Positions 13,510 to 26,560 are shown, counted from the stretch's first letter. The stretch: 64,000 bases of DNA from Nymphaea colorata (GCF_008831285.2 NC_045139.1:15048354-15112353), one strand, 5' to 3'. The notes: a model not told the origin generated them from the letters alone. Program-made: numbers and translations.

Positions 13510-13587
13510 GTCCTTCCAAAGGAAGGACGTATAAAAGCAGGTATCATGAAGAAGCTAGGAAGAAAATTTCCTTTTGGAAAGGAGCAA
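13510..13587. other. Short hairpin locus A
   Basis: GTCCTTCCAAAGG (from 13510) and CCTTTTGGAAAGGAGCAA (13570-13587) are inverted complements separated by about 47 nt. The left arm is also self-palindromic (GTCCTTCC AAA GGAAGGAC). A very similar pair of arms occurs at 49527-49612. There is an AG tract about 30 bp to the left. Its function is unknown. Confidence 0.35.
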
Positions 13588-13659
13588 CAAAGTGAAGAAG
13601 GATGTTGAATATTTGAAAGAAAATAGATTATCAGAAAATATAATAGAATTCGGCAATAC

Positions 13660-13923
13660 TCACTTGCAAATACTTGCGAACTCCGACAGCAACAAATGTT
13701 GAAGAAGGGCTTCTCTAGTTCGAATGTCCCTACATAGGTCCATGAATGCAACATCTTCGTTGACCTCACTGTTTATAGACTGTGATACGTCAGCCATACG
13801 TGACATGCCATAAACTGCAGCTACCAAAAGCATCCAAAGACCAAAGTTGACAAAAATATTAACTGTAAATATTCCGTTTCCTAGTTTCTCACAATCACCT
13901 CCTCCCGATTTGTGCTGACACAT
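13660..13923 (-). other. Open frame of about 87 codons with a possible membrane segment (unrecognised)
   Basis: On the minus strand the frame includes a hydrophobic stretch (NIFVNFGLWMLLVAAVYG), then a more polar part ending SEFASICK and a stop. A consensus donor (AA|GTGAGT) sits two bases before the stop, so this could be an exon of an unannotated transcript. No partner exon, homologous family or clear promoter was recognised. It may be chance. Confidence 0.15.
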
Positions 13924-15068
13924 TAATTACTAGATACCATCCGCCTATCAAAATCAAAAGGCACAATTCCACTATGCAAGCTGCGAACCAAGGAAATTCC
14001 CCAACTGAAGTATGTCATCTCCAAGCTTCAAATGGGCTAACCCATACTTCACAGATGGATGGCTTTGATGATCCAGAAATATATACACTTTTTGCAGGCC
14101 AGAACACTCAATCAGACCCAAAAGCTAAATAAAGCTATATTTCAACAAAAACGCACTTTCACTGGTTGGCGTTTAATGTCTATAAAGCCAAACCACCATA
14201 ACCCAAGCGCTGATGAAAGTGGTGCTCTGTAGTACAAGAGCAACATCACCCAAATACAAGGATACCTCGTCCCTTAACTTGAACCACGACCATTTCTTCA
14301 TGGAATTCTGAACATAATAGCCTATCATCAACTCAGAAACAGGAGATTCTGTCATGAATTGAATGAGCAAGTGAGCTCACTTGGACTGTTTAGAACTTTA
14401 GACCCATGTTTTATCTGTCACCTTCAACATGCAGCATCAGATTCTGGCAATAGAAGTGGTTTCAATGTCAGAAACAGGCTATATTACTAAACTAAATACT
14501 CATGCATGGCACAAAAAATTTACAACCTTGACTTCATGAAAGAGGAAAGCAAGTACCTAATAAACAAAGTATAGCTCTCAAGAGTTTGGCATTCACTTCG
14601 GTTGGTTTTGTCCAGTAATGACGAACTAGGTCACCAGAAATACAGAAGTGACCCAGATGAATGGCCAAGAGCCTAATTCAAAGTAGTAACTCATAAAAAT
14701 AAAGCTTGGGCGAAATTTGACAATATGAAATAAATTGGCCAAGATATACATTTATCACAAATAAAAAAAAAAAAGCACAATCAAGACCACAAGATTTATC
14801 GACTGAAGAATAGGAAAGAACACCATTATCATCAAGTTACAAGGGACCATAAAATGAAAGATGGTGTTAATTGACAGCAGTAACAAATAATGAAGCAGCA
14901 AGGGAGCTTGAATAGGCCGATTTTTTAGCACCATGTGGTTTGTTTTGTAGTCACCTTAAAAATTACAGTATGTACGCTGATATCCACAAAATGTAATTTG
15001 ATCCCTGAAAGAGTCATGTTCTTTTACAGCCATCACGGTTGACTGCTCATGGGTGTTCATCTAATTTG

Positions 15069-18000
15069 TTATTCCTGGGAAAGAGTACAACTTCCATATT
15101 AGATATATAAAATGGGAATATATCCTTCTTTAAATGAGTTCAACAAAATAAATTAACAAGACACCTGGACGAGCTTACCATCCGTTTTGATGAGAACCAG
15201 GGACTTGATGGACCACTCGTACCATTATATGTGCTCTCGTTTGGCCCTAGTGGCTTTCCGGTGATGATATTTCTCCTGGAGGTACTTGAATGCACAAATG
15301 ATGTTGAAGGCAAGTGTAGCTTATCAACCAGAGCTCCAACTCTCTGCAAATGATAAAAAATTGATCAACAATAATTGGCTTCAGACATGGCGCTGCCAGC
15401 AGCAAATAAGAAACATTCCATTCCCTACACCTACATCTCATAAAAAGAAATAGACCACAATTTTAGAATCATACATGCATATGAACAAGCAGAGAAGAAT
15501 AGCAAGAATTTCAGCTTCAATTAGAGACAAGAACTCACAGTTTTCTCATGGGCATGAACATCACCAAAAGTCTTGTCTATTGCTGGCCTGAATTGCATTC
15601 TGACATCTGGATGAGCAACATTACCATCCATGGCTCCAATTCCTGGATAAGAAACATCATTTAAACCTGAAAAATCAACAAAAAGATGTCATTGCAGTAA
15701 ACAATTCCAATAAGTCAAGTTCAGTGTAAGAATCTTGATGAAAAAAAAGGCCAGTGAAGCTCGGTTAGAAAATATCAAGCAAAATATGACTTCACCAACC
15801 TCGATGTTTACCAGGATTCATTGCTATGGCATTGCTGCTAGTCCCTCCAGAAATAGGCTGCAAGTCCGACCATATATTCCATGATGAGTTTGGTACGATG
15901 AGTAAAAAATGAGTCATATCAATGCATAAAATAGAGTTCAAATTTTGCACAAACTAAGGAAACATGTAAAATACAAAAACTAACAGAAGAACGCTGATGA
16001 GATTTTGTCCGTTGTGCTTGTTGATATTTTAAGATGGTCCAATCAAATATGTAGTCAAACTCATAGCCTGTTAAAATTAAACGAGAAAGCAAAGTTAGAG
16101 AAGCATCTCACATTTGTAAAGACTCATACTGAATTATGCAAAAGAAATACATATTAGCAACATAAAGAAAACTCCAAGAGCTCAGTGATTATCTCTGAAA
16201 AGAAACTCCATGAAAATAAACACAGACTACACGGTAACAAACACAAAGTAACTTCAGTGGATTCATTAAGAAAAAATCTGTCTTAGGCATAGAAGAAGAA
16301 GTGCACTACTTAGCCAGTGGCAATTCACTAAACCCCACTAAGCACCTCAACGTAAACTTTTCAGAGATATAAGTTTAAGATAAAATGTTCTAAGCACCAC
16401 CATTCATATGAAGTAAAAGTAATAATTTAGCATGAATTCAACCTTCACGAGTGAACAATTCCCGGAACAAGCGCTTCAAGAAACCATAATCAGGTCGCTG
16501 ATCGAATGTCAGTGAGTGACAGTAATGTAAGTACGAAGCGAACTCAACTGGATAAGACTTGCATAGAACCTATCAGGACAATTTAGAAAACTTAGTAAAG
16601 AAACATGAGCAGTACATAAACAGCAAGAAAAAGTAAAAAGGATGTAACAAAACATACTTCAATAGGAGTTGAAACCTTCTTCTCACATATCTTATCATAT
16701 TTCTGTTTCTTCGTAGCAGCCTTCAGACCCTGCCAAGGAAGACTGCAAAAAGAAATAACAACATTAGCAACCTACTGATGCATGCCATGCAAACAACTCT
16801 AACTAGCAGTAGATAGACTAGAAAACGAGTCCCACCACCACAAACTACTCTTAAATTAAAGATGAAACCACTGAAAAAGTAAAAACAGCCAGACAAAATA
16901 TCCTGCTTTGCTAGAAAAAATGAACTAATGTGGAACTTAGATGTTGGTGCAAATCTATCATACTTGGTTAAGAAAAGGGATATAGGGAGATGGATTTCAA
17001 TTGGAGTTGGAACAACCAAAAAATGCAAACCTTCTAACAAACATAATCCATTTAAAACCTGTTCACCATCATGTATACAAAACCCTATAGAAGTACCCTA
17101 AAGGATTCTTGCAAGAACAGAATCCCAATGGACTATCTGATTAAAATGCAATAGCAAACACATTGAATTCGTAAATTAGAATCGTAACAATGTAATTGTT
17201 TGTGACAGAATCTAAAGCAACATGTGCCCATCAAACGAGACACAGACACACACACACATACGAATATATGATCAAGCATGCATAAGTAAATAACTAACCA
17301 TGCCGCAAGGTACACATGCATGATTAGAAAATGGAAGTATCTTTACTTAAAAAAAAAATGAAAACTGGGTTAGTTAAACCTACCTACACTGCTGCAACAT
17401 TCACGTTGATCCAACATGATAACACCTCATTCCCTGAACATATTTACTTACAACTGGATACAAATCTGATAATTTCACATGCTGTGATACAATTCCAGGC
17501 TTGATTCACGTGTCACAAACATGATATAGAAGGAAACTTTCTAATAGCAACAATAATGAATCGATAGAACCAAACCCCACTTAAATACATCAAAAAGTGA
17601 AAACTTTCATAGAACTTGAAGTTTAAAGTAAGCAGCAGCAGCACATTGTGCACTTAAATCGCTGAAAAATCACTCACTACAAAGAAACTTAAGGGCACAA
17701 AAAATTATTGACATCAGAAGGAAGCTTTACCTTCCTCTTAGGAAGTATAGAAGAACATATCCAAGAGACTCCAAATCATCCCGCCGACTTTGTTCTACAG
17801 AAAGGAAACATATAAATAAAAGTTTAAAATGTCAAAGGAATCAACCAGAAGAAGCAAAGGATTAGATGCTCACCAATGCCCAGATGAGTGTTGCAACTTG
17901 CATAGCGAGCCGTGCCAGTAAGGTTCTTGTTCTCCCTGTAGCAGACAAAGAATAGAAAGAACATGTTTTTTAGCACCATATTAATCCCAAGGTTTTAAAG

Positions 18001-20708
18001 TAAAAACTCAATGGCATATCCTTCAAAGGAAAACGAATAAGGTTGGACCTGTAAGAATTACATAGTTGAATCAGTTGCAGCTAGAAAAAAAACCTCAATA
18101 GAGCATTATGTGATCCTACTTATTCTCACAAAGTAGATAGCATATACAGAAAAAAGAAATGAAGGAAAGAAAAGAACCATCATTAGAGTGTGTCCATGGA
18201 GACTTTTGCTCACTTTCCTTTAGCTAAGGTTAGTATCAGGTTGAACGATGGTCACTGATTAGGTCATCAGAAGTTGACTAAATCTCATTCCAATCTTCAA
18301 CTTTTTTTCTTAATCTGTATCGGTCGTCCAGCCATTTGTGCTCTTGAGTCTACGAAATGTTCAATTTTCAATGGATTTTAGCCACTTTACTTAATACATC
18401 ATGTGGTTCTATGGCCTTGTTAAAAGTAGCATTGTAGTCTTCCCTTTTTTTTTGGTGCGCCACAGTACCATTTCATTATGCTCGAGATCTCCTCTTGTAT
18501 AGAACAAAACTAATTCCACACAATACCTTATTGTCCTTAAGTTCATAGTTTATAGTTTATAGTTTATACGATAATAAAACAAGAAAAACAATGGGCTTTC
18601 AAACTTTTTCCTGCACTGTTTCATATTATATACAACATATACCTTCATGATACATGATTTTTCATTAAGGCATACATTTAAAAGTATGTAAATAAGTTCT
18701 TGGACTACTGATTTCTGCATGATCGACAGAGAGATTGTGTACCTATAGGGAATGTGGCGATTGGTTGTTGAATCACGATAACGTTTTGCAAGTCCAAAAT
18801 CAATGATATACACCTGCACAAAACAAAATTATCAAATCCTCACTAACAAAAATACCCATAATCCCATTAAACAGAACAAGCTAATAAAGTATAATTACCT
18901 GATTTGCTTTCTTGCCGAGACCCATAAGGAAATTATCAGGCTTAATGTCTCTATGTAGGAATCCTTTTGAGTGCACATACTCTATTCTAGTTATCTGGAA
19001 AAAGGATAGTGGATCACTTAGGAGAAATCAACAACCATAAGAAGTACAAGCATTGTGCAAATGGATTAAGAAGAAACACAGCTTGTAGTCACTCACTCAA
19101 ATAACTAGAGCAGGCAGCTTACGCGTTCCAATTCAACTCAGACGTGCAAAGAAAAAATATAAGCTAAAAATAAATTAATACAGCTTATACATGCAAAAAA
19201 AAGGACGAGCTAAAACAAATGGGTCCAGAGCACAGCTTAACTAAGTGGTTGCCATTAACAAAATTTGTAGCTCCTGACCAATGTCAAAGTTAATGATAGA
19301 AGACATCTAGATATACAATACCAGAAGTTGTTAAAAGTAAGAGTATATGGATTCCCTGTGCCTTTTCTTAGTTGGTTAGATATAGTTCTGATTGAATATA
19401 TTGCAACCTAAAACATAGGTAAAAAACAAGTTTCTGTTTGGCATTTCAGATGCGTGAGAAATTACAAAACAATTCTGTATACTGTATAGTTTTGGAATTT
19501 GTATAGTTGGCAGGTTGAGGACCACTAGTAAGACAGTGCATACGAGCAAAGAGTAGATGATCACAAGTTATTTACATTATGCATTCACTAGACTAATAGT
19601 GGATCCCAAAAATTAACAGGAAAGAGGTGAATAGCTTACCATTTGATCTGCCAACATTAAGACAGTCTTCAACGAAAATTTCCTTCCACAGTAAACAAAC
19701 AGGTCCTCCAGACTTGGCCCCAGCAAATCAAGGACAAGCGCATTGTCTTCACCATTCACCCCACACCACTTGATGTTTGCAATACCGCCTACAGAAAGGA
19801 AACGACAATCAGCCCCTCGATGGTCGTGATAAACGAGGATGGGAAAGGCAGTCTTCCGAGTGCTTACTTCCACCCTGGAGAAGCTTATAGAGCTTGGCTT
19901 CATAAAACAGTTGTGGGTGTTTCGTCTTGCTATTTTCCTGTAGCCCGCAAGAGATAAATACAGATCACGATCTCACAAACATAATCAATGAGTAACTATG
20001 CAACTCTATCTACCTCAAAACGACAAGTTCTGCAAATGACCTGTTGGCAGAACATATAATAATAGACGTCTAGAAAGCGCAACATTTTACAGAAATCAGT
20101 GGCTGTATTTTTTTATCCAAAGTAATAAATTGGCTCCGGTTTACAATCTCTGGAAGGCAACAAGTTGCAAAGAGTCAATCAGTTTTGGATGGCACAAGAA
20201 ATTTTCAACATGGCGGATAGATAGAAAATTTAGAACGCCTAAGACCTTCAAACAACCCAACAAAAGGGATTGCATCAGTACCAAATTTGGTAGAACATGG
20301 ACAACGAATCAAGCGGAACACGAACTCGGGTGGTACACACTGTCACACTCAATGCAGAAGCAAAAAAAAAAAATCCAATTCAACCTTCAATTCGCAACCA
20401 CAAATCACATCCACCATAAGAAAAAAGGCCGATCAAACCCTAGAACAAGAGCCAAGACCATAAAACTCAGAGCCAAGACCAGAAAACTCACAAGCTTCAC
20501 TGCGACAACCTCGTTCGTCTCAATATGGGCCGCTGAAACAAATTCAGAGAGGGAAAGAAAGACAGAGAGCAGTCAGAGGAGCAAGACGACCCAGAAATCA
20601 TCTATTCACAAAACCAAAGCCAAATCCCTCACCAAGATAAATCTCCCCAAAGGATCCACTCCCGATCTTCCGACCTAGTTTGAATTTCTCCCCTACGATC
20701 CTTTCCAT
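15069..20708 (-). CDS. Casein kinase 1-like Ser/Thr protein kinase, 15 coding exons
   Basis: Exons (CDS, transcription order): 20708-20633, 20532-20492, 19937-19868, 19788-19640, 18994-18899, 18813-18743, 17935-17874, 17794-17731, 16742-16658, 16569-16443, 16067-15985, 15857-15800, 15666-15539, 15343-15179, 15074-15069. All phases join cleanly to give about 426 residues. The kinase domain has the glycine loop GSGSFGE (16-22), Lys38 in VAVK, HRD at 126-128 with KPDN after it, and DFG at 149-151. Family hallmarks are [18 protein letters not shown] and [16 protein letters not shown]. The C-terminal tail is Ser/Thr-rich with [10 protein letters not shown] near its end, as in plant CKL proteins. 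CK1 kinases phosphorylate Ser/Thr near acidic or pre-phosphorylated sites and act in cytoplasm, nucleus or at plasmodesmata depending on the tail. The last exon supplies only Glu plus stop. If the final intron is retained, the frame ends at 15140 after 16 other residues. Confidence 0.92.
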
Positions 20709-20940
20709 CGATCAGGAGCCCAATATCATCAAATCCCACGTCAAACTTAGGCCTGGCCTACTCCCTCAACGAAAGGGAGAGCGAGAAGGGGCGTGCGCAA
20801 GGAGGAGGGAAGACTCTGGAGAAGGGAGATGACGGAGATAGAGTAAAGAAGGAAAGCAAGAGGTAGAAACGGGGGAACTTCGTCCGCAGCCGCGCACAGA
20901 TCTGGTCTCTCACCCGCCCCACTGTGATCCTTTTACCCGC

Positions 20941-20948
20941 CTTTTATA
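20941..20948 (-). promoter_or_regulatory. TATA box of the casein kinase gene
   Basis: The minus strand reads CTATAAAAGG here, about 235 bp upstream of the start codon at 20708. The implied 5' leader of about 200 nt is rich in AG/CT purine-pyrimidine runs. Confidence 0.6.
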
Positions 20949-20959
20949 GCCCACCATTT

Positions 20960-22690
20960 CAAGGCATCATTGAAATTACCGCTTAAACGGCCCATCATTA
21001 TTATCGGTTTCGAAAATAAAGTTGTTTTTGCAAAACAATGAGAAACCTCTTTGAAAGCAACTTTTTTTTAATAAAGAGAATTTTGCAAGGGATAAATTTT
21101 TCAAGCACACTCAATTTTCTTGATATTTATTGTTCCAATATCACTAACTTACGATGTGGTTAATGTGACAAGAAGATCGAAGTACCTTCAATAAAGACAA
21201 ATTTCAGTTTTATTATCTTGCATTAACTTTATTTAACCAGAATCAATAATATTGACACATCATTTACTATGTCTTAATTTTATGTCCTTTTCCATAAAGT
21301 AAAAAGTAAGCTTTTTACTAATTGAGTAATTAGTTTGACTAAATTAATCGTACGGATCTTTTTATTAACCATGGAAAATTTTTACGTGCTTTCTTAACTA
21401 TATAGAAACGTTCGATGTGATTTTGTATATTGCCAAATTCATAGCTGTAAAAAATAAAATAAAAAGTAAACTCAAAAAATTTAAATTAAAAACAAGCTGT
21501 TAATGGAAAAAGTCCTTAACAAGTCAATCTTCCCTTCATTCTGATCAACCAAATCGTCTCCTGCTTTTCCATTTTCTCAAACAACTGTATTCTTTGGCTG
21601 TTTTACCCATGGTTGAGAGCTTATTAGATTAACGATTTTAACTTCAAGTGTACCAAAGTAAAGTTTAGTTGAATTTGTTTACATCTATACAGAGGAAATA
21701 AATAGTCCATATGATAAGACAAAAGGACAAGTATTAAACAAGTCAATCGCATTGGGGTCAGAATGAGTTGGATTAATGAATTTAGGTCAAGATCCAATAC
21801 CACGTTACAAGTGCAATACATCAAAGTTCCAGGCATCTCAAGGTCTATAGATACTATGGGGGCGTTTGATAACCTTGGATCATTAGATTTTGAATACATG
21901 GTTTTCTAATCCCCTCAAAAAACATTGGATTTGAGATGTTGTCTGACTACTGGATCTAAAATATTTTACAAGTTTGATCCACATAACATACTTTTTCCGT
22001 TCATTTATTTTAATTTGAGCAGGTAGACTGCATTCATGTCAACAGATTTGCTAAAAAAAAAAATATCACGGATGGTGCTGGAAAAGAAACCCTGTTGATG
22101 TGAATGTGAATTCCAAGTGGTAGCTAGGAAGTCTGTATCACTCCATGTGAGTGGCTTCCTGTTCTGGTTAAGTGAAACCATGAAAAGTTATGGAGAAAAG
22201 GAGGAGGTTCTTTAACCATGTGTAAAAGAGTGAGGTTCTTCTATGTGTCAACGACAGATTTGATAGGACCAAACGCCACCCAGAAGAAAAAAAGAGAATA
22301 ACTCGTAAGAGAACGGAAAGAAATTTGTTGGGCACCTAGCTAAATGACTTGGAACGTTTTCTTTCTCAATCCGCCATGAAAGCACCAAGCCAACAACAGA
22401 AATGGCGGTCCTTTCTCAACCAGTCAATTTACTTACGATGCAAGCAAGAGCCATTAGCATGATGGTAGCATAAGACTGAATGCATGTCTAACTCCCCATA
22501 TTTGATATTCCATCAAATGTCAAGAAGTTTGATGCAATTGAGAGAGAGAGAGAGAGAGAGAGTTCGATTTCAGATATAGAGTCCAGACTCCAGACCCAAA
22601 TTCCAATCCATGACCATCTGGAGGGAGAGATCCCTGATTTTGCCCAGGTTCTTCCTTCCTGGGCCTTCTTCCAGCTTCTGCAGCAGCCGA
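20960..22690. other. Divergent promoter/intergenic region between the kinase and TMEM234-like genes
   Basis: About 1.7 kb of AT-rich DNA with no supported gene. It carries a segment starting GGGGGCGTTTGATAACC near 21858 that resembles the ends of short DNA transposons, and a (GA)n run at about 22540-22562 that probably lies in the leader of the downstream gene. Confidence 0.6.
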
Positions 22691-22692
22691 TA

Positions 22693-23121
22693 ATGGGAGG
22701 AGGAGGTGGAGAAGGCATCGAGAAGATGGTCGCCGTTGGCCTCGTCTGGGGAGCCACCAACGCCCTCATGAGGAAGGGAGCCCTCCTCTGGGAGCACCGC
22801 CAATCCCAACTCCGCCGTTCCCACCACCGCGGCCTCCTTGGCACCGCCAGGGAGTGGGCGGCGCTCCTCCTCGTGTGGCAGTACACACTCCCCTTCCTCC
22901 TCAACCTTTCCGCCTCCGCCGCCTTCTTCGTTGCCCTCGGCTCATCCCCGATCTCCCTCGCCGTTCCAGTCACCAACGCCGTCACCTTCGCCTCCACCGC
23001 TCTCTTCGCTGCCCTCCTCGGCGAGCCCACCCGCCTCTCCCCCGTACTTCTGGGCACCTCCCTTGTCGCCCTCGGCGTCTGGCTCTGCATCGATTCCTCC
23101 AAGCCGCACGTCCCATCCTAA
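22693..23121 (+). CDS. TMEM234-like small multi-pass membrane protein (intronless)
   Basis: This is a 142-residue protein from the ATG at 22693, preceded by an in-frame TAA. Three to four hydrophobic helices are visible: around 12-28 (VAVGLVWGATNALMRKG), 54-80 (AALLLVWQYTLPFLLNLSA), 82-110 and 117-134. The N-terminal WGATNALMRKG, the LNLSAS segment and the VPVTNAVTFASTALFA segment are typical of the TMEM234 family, related to the EamA/DMT transporter superfamily and widely conserved in eukaryotes. The biochemical role in plants is not established, and endomembrane location is inferred. Length matches the family. The gene is one exon and strongly GC-biased at third positions, unlike the flanking AT-rich DNA. 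The last residues lack a recognisable sorting signal. Confidence 0.85.
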   Translation: MGGGGGEGIEKMVAVGLVWGATNALMRKGALLWEHRQSQLRRSHHRGLLGTAREWAALLLVWQYTLPFLLNLSASAAFFVALGSSPISLAVPVTNAVTFASTALFAALLGEPTRLSPVLLGTSLVALGVWLCIDSSKPHVPS

Positions 23122-26100
23122 AGGCGCGCCCACTGCCTCCTTCCTATTCTCTTCTCCCTTTTCTTGCTTGTTTTCTTTGCTTGGTGGATTTTGATTCGAT
23201 CTTTCGATGCTTGGGGTATTTAACTTGCCTGTTTTCTTTTCCTGCACTCACTCATTCGATGGTGACAAGGTTCTGTGATTCACCAACTCCATTACCGGAA
23301 AACCTGGATAAATTGGTTCCCTAGGAATAGGACTTCCGCACGTCTGTTTTCTCGAGGAACAATTTCTCTTGCATCCCCTTTTCCTTGTGAAATTTGAGGT
23401 ATAGAGATCTACAAGATCTTGCATAAAGACCCATCCACAGACATTGAATACAGTAGAAGCACTGTTGAAAGAACAAAACATTAGCACCGTTGCTGTACCC
23501 ACCCAGATTGAAACCAAGAAGGAGCACGACTGAAACAGACGCAGCTCATCCAAAGGCAGACACAGAATCTAAAGCAGGGCATCACCTATATGGGCAGAGA
23601 GGTTATCATCTGCCACGTGCACATTGGAGCCATTCAATCTATTGCAGAATGTCCACTAAGTGAGTTTCTTCCTTCCATAGGACCATAGCACTTCTTAGAA
23701 CTCTCCTCCATTCCAACTTGTTGGAGAAGACGCCAACTATCTCTTGTGAGCTCCCCTTTCTCTGTAAGCAAAAGTTAAGGATTTTCATCTTTGGAAGAAC
23801 AGTATAATCTAAACTTGTGAAGTTCTCAGTGGATTAAATCATTCTCTCCTTTGCTAAGGACAGCACCAATCCTTTGTTCCTTGTCTATCCACGAAGATAA
23901 AGAATTATGGTTTGCTGACATTGAAAACATGGTTTTTGCTGACATTGGGTCTCTCGAGTCTTGGCCAATCAAAGAATGCACTCTGATTGTGAACCTTGTA
24001 TATATGTACTCTGATTGTGAACATTTGATATGTGTCTTCGAGTGGTTCCTTGGTTACAAATCTCATTGGCTTTATCATCAGAAAAGAAAAAGGTTTCGAG
24101 CGGGTCATTCTTATCATTCATACAAAGGTCGAAAAGCCTGTGCTTTTAAATGCTCTTTTTGTAAACCCAACTTGGATACTTTATAGATGTTAGTTTCTTC
24201 AGATCTAAAAAATGCCAAAAAATGTGTGAATTCTGTCCACCAAATATAAAGCATTAGTTGTATATTAATCTCAATCCCTGGATTACTTTAGTATAGTTGT
24301 AAAAATAACTCAAAAAGGAATTTCCAACTTATAAAGTAATAGGTGGTTAACTTTTCGAAAAGCTATTTTACGCATTTTCATTTATGAGCTAGTGGATTAT
24401 AATGTTTGAATTGTTGAGATTAGTGCATAGCAATGCTCATAGTTGGCGGTCTTGATATTCTGAAAACCGCCAAAACTTGTATTACAAACTATGTGGAATA
24501 TGCATAAAATGAACACAATCGATCGAAGAACCAAGTTAATGATTCTCAACACCTGGGCCAATCCATGACTTCAAAATCTGGAGTTCCTAGTTGACCCTGA
24601 ACTTGACGGATTGATCATTTCACTTACCAAGTTATAAACTCTCACATTTCTTGATCAATTCCAAGTCGGCAACAGCGGGCTGGAGCTTTTCAAGTTTCGA
24701 TGAGCCACACTCGGTGCTGGCATAAGCTAGTGAACTCTGTACTCGGCTTTTTCCAGGTTGAAACCGATCTGATGATCCATGGTATTAGCTCATATTGGCT
24801 GATATAGTGATATATGATCTAATATTTGACCTGTCACCATATGAAACAGAGCAACTTTGACCTTCATCTTCTTCTAGTTTTTTGACAGCTTACCTTTTTA
24901 GAAAAAAGCACCAATTTGGTTCAAGAAAATCGCAAGCAATTCTTTTGATTCTTCTCCAAACTATTATGATATAATTTAGTCTAGTTGAAACTAGGGTTTC
25001 ATAATAAGTAAAGGTGTAGTTGCAGCCATCGCATTGTTTATTCGGGGGAAACTACCTTCTCCATAAAACTTTCAAGATCATACTTTCATGCGCTCAAGAT
25101 TAGGGTTTGTTTAAAGTTTAGGTAGACCTACAATACATCATTCAACTCGAGTGTCGTGCTTGTTACCGTTTGAAATGCAAAAGAATAATATACCGAAACA
25201 TGACAGCGACGAACTTTGGAGTATGAGTTACCTTACCACTTCAATGCCCCTTGAGGTCACCGCTATCATAAAACGTAACTTCTCTTGCCCGCAACAGTTG
25301 GAAACTTGGACTATTTCAGAAAGCTTTTCTTGAAGCTGGCAATGATTTCAAATGCTTGGCATGCTTCAACCTTGCCACAATTTGAGGGATTCATGTACTG
25401 GTCTCTTCGTAATCCTTCCCTTTGGGAAAATTTGTTTTAAACAAATGCGACGGTGGGCTTTCTATGGCGTAGCTTTTGCATAATTAGTAAACAAGGTAGA
25501 ATTTGAATTTTCGGCCATGCCCTTTGTTTATAATTAAAAAAGACCACCCACTTTTGTGATGTTTCTAATACGCGCCTGAGCTTTCAACAAAACTATCAAA
25601 TAGGAGAACTATCAAATAGGAGTTCATAAAGTAAAACTTAATTAACGAGGGAAACGAAAAAATTAACTATCGCTTTTTCAACATTATCCTTATAACTAGT
25701 TTACATTGTTCGCTATTTTAGTTAACAAAGTTTTTTTTGTTTCTCAGGTAAATTGAAGTGTAGCTCAGCCTCTTATTTGACATTCTATAAAAAGTGTGAC
25801 CCTCATTCAGAAAATCGTAAAAGTTTAGTTCATTCAGCTGTTTGTTCGATGGCACATTTTACGTTGATGCGATTTTCTGCCGGCAATTAAGCTCCATTTT
25901 AGCCGTACCTCTCCTTCTCTCATCTGTGTGGAGTTTATATACTGTTCTTCAAGGAAACTTCCCCTGATTCAGATCATGACATGAAATTGGCCAAGGAGAA
26001 GGTGAGGTTTCTTGTAAAGGAATTCTCGTCGTGTTTCTCAGCTTTCTTGCAATAAGGAGACCCATTGGCTCTTGGATAATGCCGCCATTTGACCAAGAGC

Positions 26101-26550
26101 GAAGACGTAGCACTGAAGAGGGGAAGCGGTTGTCAGCTTTTTCCGAGATCATGGCCGCTTACTGTTTACTGTCAAGGCTGTGCAGTGAAGCAGCGGTGAG
26201 AGTGGCGCTGCTTTTCATGGGCGCCTGTCTGGTCCGCTCTCTGCGCGTTGTCGATCTTCTCTTGCCACTCCTCGACCCCTCCCCTTTCGTAAGCTTCATC
26301 CGCTGTTCTTCTTTTGCATTCTTTTTTAACTTGACCCCTGATTGCCCGGCGAACGGACGGCAGCGCCTTTTCCGGGCGAGTCCATCGTTCCTCTCCTCCA
26401 CGAATCCACAACCAACGCGTCACGCGCTTCCCAAGCCGTAACCACACGGGGCTCCCCCTCCCGGAAAGATCCCAAAATTACCCACACCACCAGACCGCTG
26501 CTTCGTGGTCCATCGCGGTAATTTTGCGTGAAATCCCAGGCGCAATGCGA
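23122..26550. other. Intergenic region
   Basis: The first few hundred bases should hold the 3' UTR of the TMEM234-like gene. The rest is AT-rich, and nothing in it could be supported as a gene. A plus-strand open frame from the ATG at 26151 is treated separately. Confidence 0.55.
26151..26441 (+). other. Small open frame upstream of the oxidase gene (unrecognised)
   Basis: From the ATG at 26151 about 96 codons stay open. The first 45 are hydrophobic and leucine-rich, including RVALLFMGACLVRSL and DLLLPLLDPSPF. A consensus donor (TTC|GTAAGC) follows at about 26290, so only the first part might be an exon. No family was recognised and no downstream exon is obvious before the oxidase promoter. 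It may be a decayed gene start or part of a distal leader. Confidence 0.2.
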
Positions 26551-26560
26551 AGATGCGGCG

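Larger units (their letters stand above)
1183..15068. other. Gene-poor 14-kb intergenic region
   Basis: No gene could be supported here. Open frames are short, frequently broken, and lack family motifs or consistent splice signals. The region is AT-rich and holds an AT microsatellite (4800-4841), an AG tract (about 6224-6244), small fold-back elements (2132-2252, 9106-9248), tandem repeats (8509-8651), hAT-like GC-rich patches (11570-11710, 12090-12300) and a hairpin locus (13510-13587). Two stretches look faintly coding on the minus strand, 6275-6600 and 13660-13923, and are discussed separately. The 3' UTR of the casein kinase gene must lie at the high-coordinate end, below 15069. Confidence 0.6.

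Noticed and set aside
20130-20678. 182-codon plus-strand open frame
   Set aside because: It is antisense to exons 1 and 2 and the first two introns of the casein kinase gene, has Lys/Thr-rich low-complexity sequence and no family signature.
21857-21990. Possible MITE starting GGGGGCGTTTGATAACC
   Set aside because: No convincing matching right end could be located, so it is not listed as a feature.
22488-23247. Long minus- and plus-strand frames over the TMEM234-like gene
   Set aside because: They are Arg/Pro-rich shadow frames caused by the GC-rich coding sequence; only the frame from 22693 has a family match.
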